From QHXN01 sp040509515 (GTDB taxonomy: Bacteria; Acidobacteriota; Blastocatellia; Pyrinomonadales; Pyrinomonadaceae): a stretch of 64,000 nucleotides of DNA. Below the pieces are notes generated by a model. It worked only from the letters and a program-made list of their open reading frames with translations. It was not told the DNA's origin and ran no database searches. The translations under genes and the position numbers were made by a program. Below are positions 1-8,800 of this stretch, in pieces. Location: assembly GCA_040509515.1 (NCBI GenBank), contig JBEVKV010000166.1:9822-73821 (forward strand). The letters run 5' to 3'. The first letter of the stretch is position 1. Each line of letters opens with the position of its first letter.

Positions 1-1
1 G

Positions 2-1744
2 GATCGCAACGCGCTGCCCGCGCCGGGCGGCGGCGGCGGGGCCGAACTCGGCGAAGGCTACGCGCCGCCGACAAACGAGGTCGAAGAGCGGCTGGCGGAA
101 GTCTGGGCCAGCGTCCTCAACATCGAGCGCGTCGGCGTCCGCGACAACTTCTTCGCGCTCGGCGGCGATTCGATTCTGAGCATCCAGATTGTCGTGCGCG
201 CCAAAGAGGTCGGGCTGCACTTCAACCCGCGGCAGATGTTTCAGCACCAGACGATTGCCGAGCTGGCGACCGTCACGTCCTTCAACCCGCCGGTCAGCGC
301 CGAGCAGGGAACCTTGAGCGGCCCCGTGCCGCTGCTCCCGATTCAGCTCGACTTCTTCGAGCGCCGTTTGCCCGAACAGCATCACTTCACGCAGGCGTTG
401 ATGATCAACCCCGGCGCGGAGGTGGACGTGGCCGCGACGAGGCGCGCGCTGGAGGCTTTGCTCGCCTTCCACGACGCGCTGCGCATGCGCTTCCGCCACA
501 CGGAAGACGGCTGGCAACAGTCCTACGCCGCGGCCGAAGAGCACGACGTGTTCGCCTTCCACGATTTGAGCGACGCGCCGGCCGAGACCGTCGCGGCGAC
601 GTTCGCCGAACTCGTGGACGCGGCCCAGCGCAGCCTCGACCTTGAGACGGGGCCGCTCTTCCGCGCGGCGCTGTTCAAGCTCGGCGCGGACAAGGGCTGG
701 CGTCTGCTGCTCGTCGCACACCACTTGGTGGTGGACGGCGTCTCGTGGCGCGTGGCGGCCGACGACTTGTGGAACGCGTACGAGCAGGCGGCGCGCGGCG
801 AGGCCGTCGACCTCGGCCAGAAGACCAGCTCTTACCGGCAGTGGGCCGCGAAGCTGCGCGAGGCGCGGCCCGTGGCCGAGGTGCGCGAGGCGTCCGCGTA
901 CTGGTTGCGGCAGGGCGGGCTCAGTCAGGCCCCGTGGCCGGTCGAGCGGCCGGACGGTCGTAACGAAGAGGCGCAGGTCGCGCGCGTCCGGCGCAGGCTG
1001 GACGCGGCCGAAACCGCGTCGCTCTTAAAAGACGTGCCGCAGGCTTACGGGTTGCAGATTACGGAGGCGCTGCTCGCCGCGTTCGGCGAGGCCGTGCGCG
1101 CGTGGGGCGGGGCCGAGCGCGTGCTAATCGCGGTCGAGAATCACGGGCGCGACGAGCCCGGCGCGGGGCTCGACCTGACGCGCACGGTCGGTTGGTTCAC
1201 GACCGTCACCCCGCTGCTCGTGGACGTGAGCGGGGCCGAGGCGTTGTGGGAGAGAGTCCGCCGCGGCGGCGCGGGGCTGCGCGGCGCGGTCGAAGCCGGT
1301 TGGAGTTTCAGACGCCTTCGGTATCTCGACCCGACGGGGGGCGAGGCCGAGCGCCTGCGGCTCGAATGGGAGCCCGCCGTGAGCCTCAACTATCTCGGGC
1401 AGGTGAAGGCGATGGGGCGCGGCGAGCGCGAGTGGGCCGTCGCGGAGGAGAGCGTCGGGGCCGGGCGCAGCGAGCGCGGGGCGCGCCGTTACGAGTTGGA
1501 TGTTACGCTCGTCGTCGTCAAAGACGAACTGGAAATCACTCTCGCCTACGGCGGCGAACGCTACGGCGCAGAGCGCATGGAGGCGCTGGCCGCGGCCTAC
1601 GTGTCGGCGCTGCGGCAGATGATAGCGTCGCGCGGCGAAGTCACGCCGGGCGCGGGCGAAGAGCCGGCGCGCGCCGAGTCGCTCGCGCAGTTGAACCAGC
1701 AGCAGTGGGACGAGCTGGTCGAAGAAGTCGAGTTTGAATACTGA
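2..1744 (+). CDS. NRPS C-terminal fragment, T-E (5' end outside window)
   Basis: The reading frame is open from the window edge and begins with DRNALP, the tail of an adenylation (A) domain's last motif, so at least one A domain lies upstream. A carrier (T) domain follows, with phosphopantetheine serine in GGDSIL (Ser codon 170-172). The rest is an epimerization (E) domain: HHxxxD motif at nt 719-736, catalytic-Glu motif seen as ENHGRD, the RTVGWF signature and NYLGQ near the end. E domains convert the carrier-bound L-residue to D. The protein ends about 60 residues after the E domain with an acidic tail, as in synthetases that dock with a partner through a C-terminal communication segment. 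The next synthetase starts with a C domain resembling the D-accepting type, which fits a hand-over. The substrate cannot be read because the A domain is missing. Confidence 0.93.
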   Translation, partial: DRNALPAPGGGGGAELGEGYAPPTNEVEERLAEVWASVLNIERVGVRDNFFALGGDSILSIQIVVRAKEVGLHFNPRQMFQHQTIAELATVTSFNPPVSAEQGTLSGPVPLLPIQLDFFERRLPEQHHFTQALMINPGAEVDVAATRRALEALLAFHDALRMRFRHTEDGWQQSYAAAEEHDVFAFHDLSDAPAETVAATFAELVDAAQRSLDLETGPLFRAALFKLGADKGWRLLLVAHHLVVDGVSWRVAADDLWNAYEQAARGEAVDLGQKTSSYRQWAAKLREARPVAEVREASAYWLRQGGLSQAPWPVERPDGRNEEAQVARVRRRLDAAETASLLKDVPQAYGLQITEALLAAFGEAVRAWGGAERVLIAVENHGRDEPGAGLDLTRTVGWFTTVTPLLVDVSGAEALWERVRRGGAGLRGAVEAGWSFRRLRYLDPTGGEAERLRLEWEPAVSLNYLGQVKAMGRGEREWAVAEESVGAGRSERGARRYELDVTLVVVKDELEITLAYGGERYGAERMEALAAAYVSALRQMIASRGEVTPGAGEEPARAESLAQLNQQQWDELVEEVEFEY

Positions 1745-1764
1745 GGGCGCGGCGGGAGATGCTT

Positions 1765-2799
1765 ATGGACTTTCGTAAATTCAAGCCGCGCCCCGTCAGG
1801 CTCTCGGTGGGCGAGCTGGTGCAGGCGAGACAGCTCGAAGACGGGAGGGCGTTGCCCGTGGCGCTCATTCCGTCGCAGCCGGACGTGAGGCTCGCGGAGT
1901 GGGCCGCGCAGAGCGTCGGGTTCATCGAAGACCACCTCGGGCGAGCCGGCGCGGTGCTCTTCCGCGGCTTCGGAATCAACACGCCCGAACTCTTCGAGGA
2001 GGTCGTCAGGGCCGTCACGCCGCGTCTGCTCACGTACACCGAACGCTCGACGCCGCGCACCGCCGTCGGCGGAGATATTTACACGGCGACCGAGTACCCG
2101 GCCGACCGGCAGATTCCGCTGCACAACGAGAACTCTTACTCGCACGCCTTCCCGCGCCGGCTCTGGTTCTGTTGCCTGCAGCCCGCGGAGCGGGGCGGGG
2201 AGACGCCGCTCGCGGACAGCCGCGAAGTCCTGCGCCGCCTCGACCCGCAGGTTACGGCGCGCTTCGTCGAGACGGGCGTGATGTACGTGAGGAATTACGG
2301 GCAGGGCATCGACCTCGACTGGCAGACCGTCTTCCAGACCTCCTCACGCCGCGCCGTCGAAGAGTACTGCCGCGGGGCCGGCATCGAGTTCGAGTGGAGG
2401 GGCGGCGAGCGGCTGCGGACGCGTCAGGTGCGCCCGGCGGTTCAGGTCGCGCCGGAGACGGGTGAGCCCGTGTGGTTCAATCAGGCGCACCTCTTCCACG
2501 TCTCGGGTCTGGACAAAGAGGTGCGCGAAGACCTCCTGCGAACCACGGCCGAGGAAGACCTCACGCGGAACGCATTTTACGGCGACGGCTCGCCCATCGC
2601 CGAAGAGACGCTCGAAGAGATTCGCCGCGCCTACGTGGAGTGCGCGGTGGCGTTCCCGTGGCAGCGCGGCGACGTGCTGCTGGTCAACAACCTGCTGACC
2701 GCGCACGGCCGCAACGCCTTTCAGGGCGCGCGCCGCGTGCTGGTCGCCATGGCCGACCAACAGCTCTCGGCCCCGGCCGGCGAAACCGCGCGCGCCTGA
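1765..2799 (+). CDS. SyrP-like Fe(II)/2-oxoglutarate oxygenase 1
   Basis: A TauD/TfdA-superfamily protein of 344 residues, of the kind exemplified by SyrP, which beta-hydroxylates a carrier-bound aspartyl residue during syringomycin assembly. The facial triad is visible: His120-x-Glu122 in HNENSYSH and the distal His314 in LTAHGRN. An Arg-rich segment (RLRTRQVRP) lies where the family binds 2-oxoglutarate and substrate. I chose ATG 1765 rather than ATG 1759 because the purine-rich GGGAG at 1753-1757 sits 7 nt before 1765 but overlaps the spacing needed for 1759. It lies 20 nt after the preceding NRPS stop and 68 nt before the next NRPS, so it is probably co-transcribed. A close relative is encoded at 23.4 kb. 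The substrate is unknown; an Asn/Asp or Dap residue on a carrier is the natural guess. Confidence 0.88.
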   Translation: MDFRKFKPRPVRLSVGELVQARQLEDGRALPVALIPSQPDVRLAEWAAQSVGFIEDHLGRAGAVLFRGFGINTPELFEEVVRAVTPRLLTYTERSTPRTAVGGDIYTATEYPADRQIPLHNENSYSHAFPRRLWFCCLQPAERGGETPLADSREVLRRLDPQVTARFVETGVMYVRNYGQGIDLDWQTVFQTSSRRAVEEYCRGAGIEFEWRGGERLRTRQVRPAVQVAPETGEPVWFNQAHLFHVSGLDKEVREDLLRTTAEEDLTRNAFYGDGSPIAEETLEEIRRAYVECAVAFPWQRGDVLLVNNLLTAHGRNAFQGARRVLVAMADQQLSAPAGETARA

Positions 2800-2867
2800 G
2801 CTTCCAAACTCTCCGGGTCTACCCACCGAAATAAATCGCACTGCGCTGAAGTCAAGGGGTCTTTAAC

Positions 2868-5800
2868 GTGAAAACACCGGCGAGCGAAAAGGCGCAAAAC
2901 ATCGAGGCCGTCTACCCGCTGTCACCTTTACAGCAGGGCATGATCTTTCACAGCCTCTTTGCCCCCGGCTCGGGCGTCTACATCGAACAACTGAACTGCC
3001 GCTTCCACGGCGAGCTAGACGCGGATGCTTTCCAGCGGGCGTGTCAGGCGGTGGTCGACCGTCACGCCATCCTGCGGACGGCCTTCGTCGGCGAGAGTCA
3101 AGGCGAGCTGATGCAGGTCGTCGTCAAGCGCGTCAAGCTTCCGTTCGAGCTGCTGGACTGGGGTGGGCTGTCGGACGAGGAGCAGCAATCGAGACTCGAA
3201 GAGCTGCAACAGGCCGACCGCGCGGAGGGTTTCAAACTCGCGCGCGCGCCCCTGATGCGGCTGCGTCTCATCCGGCTGGGCGAAGGGCTGCACCACTTCG
3301 TCTGGAGCCACCACCACCTGCTGCTCGACGGCTGGTCTGTCCCGCTCGTCATGCGTGAGGTGTTGACGGCTTACGAATCGTTCCGGCGCGGCGCTGCTCC
3401 GGCGTGGGCGGAGGCGCGGCCGTACCGGGACTACATCGCGTGGTTGGGGCGGCAGGACATGGCAGCGGCGCGCGGCTATTGGGAGCGGACGCTGGCCGGC
3501 GTCTCGGGCGCGACCAGACTCGGGCTCAGTTGGGCGCAGGGCACTGGGCGCGCGGGCGCGGGCGAGCGGCGCGTGCGGCTGACGGCGGAGGAGAGCGAGG
3601 TGGTGCGGCGCGCGGCGCAGGCCATGCAGGTCACCGTCAACACCCTCGTGCAGGGTGCTTGGGCCTTGCTGCTGTCGCGTTTGAGCGGCGAGGGCGAAGT
3701 GATTTACGGGGTGACGGTGAGCGGGCGGCCGGCGGAACTCGAAGGCGTCGGCGAGATGGTCGGGCTCTTCATCAACAGCCTGCCGGCGCGCGTGAGGGTC
3801 GAGCCGGAATGGGAGGTGGGCGAGTGGCTGCGCGGGTTACAGGCGGCGCAGGCCGAGGGGCGGCAGTACGAATACAGCCCGCTGCAGGAGGTGCAGAGGT
3901 GGGCGGGCGTGGGAGGCGGGGCGCGACTGTTCGAGAGCCTCGTCGTCTTTGAAAACTACCCGGTCGAGAGCTTGCTGGAAGAGCAGGCGGGCAGTTTGCA
4001 GATTGACGACGTGCGGCTGACCGAGCACACCAACTATCCGCTGACGGTCGTCGCCGAATTGAGAGACCGCCTCGTCGTCCGGCTCAAATACGACGCCTCG
4101 CAATACGACGAGGCGACGGTCGACACGCTGCTCGATTACCTCTCGCGCATCGTCACGCAGATGGCCGCCGGCGCGAAGCAAAAGTTGTCGCACGTTACGC
4201 TGCTCAACGCGGCCGAGCGCGAGAAGATTTTAGTCGGGTGGAACGCGACCGACGCGGACTACCCGCGGCACCCCTACATACACGAGTTGTTCGCCGAACG
4301 GGCCGCGCGGCAGCCCGACGCCGTCGCGCTCGTCTGCGATTCCGTGGAGGTGACTTATCAGGAACTGAACCGGCGCGCCAATCAGTTAGCGCATTACCTG
4401 CGCGGCCTCGGCGTCGGCCCCGAGTCGAGGGTCGGCGTCCTGCTCGAACGCTCCGCCGAGATGGTCGTCTCGCTGCTGGCGGTGCTCAAGGCGGGGGCGG
4501 CTTACGTGCCGCTCGACCCCGGCTACCCGCAGGAGCGTTTGCGCTACATGATCGAGGACGCGTCGCCGGCCGTCTTGTTGACGAAGGCGACGCTGTTCGG
4601 AGACGGCGAAGCGGGCGGGGCGCGGGTCGTTGACGTGGAGCAGGAGTGGGAGCGTGTCAGCGCGTGCGAGGAGGGCGAGCCCGAGACGATGGTGAGCGCC
4701 GAGTCGCTGGCCTACCTCATCTATACCTCCGGCTCGACGGGGCGGCCGAAGGGCGCGATGAACACCCACGCGGGGATTCTCAACCGCCTCTGGTGGATGC
4801 AGGAGACTTACCAGTTGACGGCCGCCGACAGGGTCTTGCAGAAGACGCCGTTCAGCTTCGACGTTTCGGTCTGGGAGTTCTTCTGGCCGCTGATGTTCGG
4901 CGCGCGGCTCGTGGTGGCGAAGCCGGGCGGGCATCAGGACAGCGGCTACCTGCGTGACCTGATTCGGGAGACGGGCGTCACCGTGCTCCACTTCGTGCCG
5001 TCCATGCTGCAGGTGTTTGTCGAAGAGGGCGGGGTCGAGCGTTGCGTCAGCATCCGCCAGATCATCAGCAGCGGCGAGGCCCTGAGCGTGAGCCTGCAAC
5101 AGCGCGTGCAGGAGCTTCTGCCGCGCGCGGAGTTGGACAACCTGTACGGGCCGACCGAGGCGGCCGTGGACGTGACGCGCTGGCGCTGCGTGCGCGCGGG
5201 CGGTCGTGCGGTCGTCCCCATCGGGCGGCCGATTGCCAACGTGCAGATGTACGTCCTCGACGAGCGCATGGAGCCGGTGCCGGCGGGCATCCTCGGCGAA
5301 CTCTACATCGGCGGGGTGAACGTCGGGCGCGGCTACTGGCGGCGCGCGGCCCTCACGGCCGAGCGCTTCGTCCCGCACCCGCACAGCGCGCGCGCGGGCG
5401 AGCGCCTCTACCGCACGGGCGACCTCGGCCGCTACCTGAGCGACGGCGAGATCGAGTACGTCGGCCGTGTCGATCATCAGGTGAAGGTGCGCGGCAACCG
5501 TATCGAGTTGGGAGAGATCGAAGCCGCGCTCTCGGCTCACCACGGCGTCCGCGAGGCGGTCGTGTGCGTGTCCGATGGTCAGGGTGTCGAGCGGCAACTC
5601 GTCGCCTATCTGGTGGCGCGCGCCGCGCCCGGCCCGGCCGTCGAGGAGCTGCGCGAGCACCTGCGCGCGAGGGTGCCGGAATACATGATCCCGGCCCTCT
5701 TCGTCGAGCTGCCGGAGATGCCCCTGTCGCCGAACGGAAAGGTTGACCGGCGCAGGCTGCCGGAGCCCGGCCCGGCGCGGCCCGAGCTGGCGCAGGCTTT

Positions 5801-8800
5801 CGTCGCGCCGAGCACGGAGGGCGAGCGAGCGTTGGCGGAAATCTGGTCGCAGGTCTTAAGGCTGGAGCGCGTCGGCGTCCACGACAACTTCTTCGCGCTC
5901 GGCGGCGATTCGATTCGCAGCATTCAGGTGCGCTCGCTGGCGCGCAAGCGCGGCCTCGACTTCACCCTGCCGCAGTTGTTTCAGTCGCCGACGATTCACG
6001 CTCTGGCCAGTCTGGCCGCGAGCGGCGACGGGCAGGAAGCGCCGGCCCGCGGCGTCCGGCCCTTCGAGCTAATCTCGGCGGCCGACCGCGAACTACTGCC
6101 CGCCTCCGTCGAGGACGCTTACCCGCTGGCGATGTTGCAGTCGGGGATGCTCTTTCACAGCGAGTTCAATCAGGGCACGGCGGCTTATCACAACGTGACG
6201 AGCTACCACCTGCGAGCCCCGTTCGACCTTGAGAAGATGCAGGCGGCCGTCGGGCAGGTTTTGGCGCGTCACCCGGCGCTGCGCACCTCGTTCGACCTCT
6301 TCAGCTACAGCCAGCCGCTGCAACTCGTCCACCGCGAGGTGTTCGCGCCCGTGCAGGTCGAAGACATCAGGCATCTATCCGAGCCGGAGCAGAAGGAGGT
6401 CATCCTCCGCTGGAAGGAGGCCGAGAAGGCGACGCCGTTCGACTGGTCGCGCCCGCCGCTCATCAGGTTCCGTATACACCTGCGCGGCGAAGGGACTTTC
6501 CAATTCTCCTTCTCCGAGCATCACGCCATCGTCGACGGTTGGAGCGTGGCGACGATGCTCACGGAGCTGTTCTCCCTCTACTTCTCCGCGGTCGGTCTGA
6601 AGGCGGCCCCGCCTCCGCCGCCTCCGCCGCCGAGCCTCGCTTACCGCGACTTCATCGCGCTGGAGCAGGCGGCGCTCGCCTCCGAGGCGACCGAGCAGTT
6701 CTGGCTCGGCAAGCTGAAAGAGAGCAGCGCGACGACCATCCCGCGCTGGCCCGCGCGCTACCGGGAGCGAGAGCAGAAGGGCAACCGCTCGATGAGCGTC
6801 TCCGTGTCGCCGCAGACCACGCAGGGCTTGAAGCGTCTGGCGCAGGCCACGGGCGCGCCGCTCAAGAGCGTGCTGCTGGCGGCGCACCTGCGCGTCCTCA
6901 GCATGCTCAGCGGTCAGGCGGACGTGCTGACCGGGCTGGTCGCCAACGGGCGGCTGGAGGAAGAGGGCGGCGAGCGCGTGCTCGGGCTGTTCCTCAACAC
7001 GCTGCCCTTCGGCCTCGGCCTGCGCGGCGGGAGCTGGGAAGAGCTGGTGGCCGCCGCCTTCGCCGCCGAGCGCGAATTGTTGCCGCACCGCCGCTACCCG
7101 ATGGCCCAGCTACAGAGGCGTGTCCGGCGTTCGCAACTCTTCGACACCTCTTTCGACTTCACGCACTTCCACGTCTACCAGAGTTTGATCGAGATGAAAG
7201 AGGTGCTGCTCGAATACGACGGTTACGAGGAGACCAACTTTACGCTGACGACCAACTTCGCGCTGAGCCTTGAGACCGATCAGGTCTGGCTCAGCCTCTA
7301 CTACCTGCCGCGAGAGCTGGCCGCCGAGCAGGTCGAAGCCATCAGCGGCTACTACCTCAACGTCCTGACGGAGATGGCCGAGCGCCCGCACGGACGTTAC
7401 GAACACTTCTCGCCGCTCAACGAGGCGGAGCGCGAAGAGCTTCTCCTGAAGTGGAACGACACCGCGCGCGGCGACGCGCACGGGCGCTTGATACACGAAT
7501 GGGTCGCCGCGCAGGCCGCGCGTCAGCCCGACGCCGTCGCACTCGTCTGCCCGCCCCAACGTCTTACCTACGCCGAGCTGAACCGGCGCGCCAACCAGCT
7601 CGCGCACTACCTGCGCGGGCTCGGCGTCGGCCACGAATCGAGAGTCGGCGTGCTGCTCGAACGCTCGGCGGAGATGGTCGTCTCGCTGCTCGCCGTCTTG
7701 AAGGCGGGTGCGGCCTACGTGCCGCTCGACCCGGAGTATCCGCGCGAGCGCCTGCGCTACATGATCGAGGACGCGGGGCTCTCGGTCTTGTTGACGAAGG
7801 GCGCGGCGGGCGGACTCGCCGACGAGAGCGGTGCGCGGGTCGTTGACGTGGAGCAGGAGTGGGAGCGTGTCGGCGCGTGCGAGGAGGGCGAGCCCGAGAC
7901 CGTCGTGAGCGCCGAGTCGCTGGCCTACCTCATCTACACGTCCGGCTCGACGGGGCGGCCGAAGGGCGTGCAGGTCTCGCACGGCGCTCTAATCAACTTC
8001 CTCTATTCCATGCAGCGCGAGCCCGGCTTCGAGGCGGACGACTCGCTGATGGCCGTCACCTCTCTCTCTTTCGACATCGCGGGGCTAGAGTTGTACCTGC
8101 CGCTGCTCGCAGGCGGCAGCGTCGTCCTCGTCGGCCGTCAAACCGTGACCGACGCCGTGGCGCTGATTCAGGCTTTAGAGGAGCACCGCGTCACCGTCAT
8201 GCAGGCGACGCCGACCACCTGGCGGATGCTGGTCGAAGCGGGTTGGGCCGGCGACCCCGGTCTGAAAATACTCTGCGGCGGCGAGGCGCTCAGCCTCGAC
8301 TTGGCCGAAGAGCTGCTCACGCGCGGGGCGAGCGTCTGGAACATGTACGGCCCGACCGAGACGACCATCTGGTCAACGGTGCATCGGCTTGAGAAGCATG
8401 AGGGCGGCGTCGCCATCGGGCGGCCGATTGACAACACGCAGGTCTTCATCGTCGACGAGCGGATGAACCCTTTGCCGGCGGGCGCGCCCGGCGAGCTGCT
8501 CATCGGCGGCGATGGACTCGCGCGCGGCTACCGCAACCGGCCGGACATCACGGCCGAGAAGTTCATCCCGAATCCTTTCGGCGGCGCGGGCGGCGCGCGC
8601 CTGTATCGCACCGGAGACCTCGCGCGCTTCCACCCGGACGGGCGTATCGAATGCCTCGGCCGCCTCGACAATCAGGTCAAGGTACACGGCTACCGCATCG
8701 AGCTGGGCGAGATTGAGACCGTGCTGATGAGGCACGAGAGAGTGCGCGAGGCCGTCGTCGTCGCGCGCGCCGACGAGCGCGCGGGTCTGGCGCAGGACGA

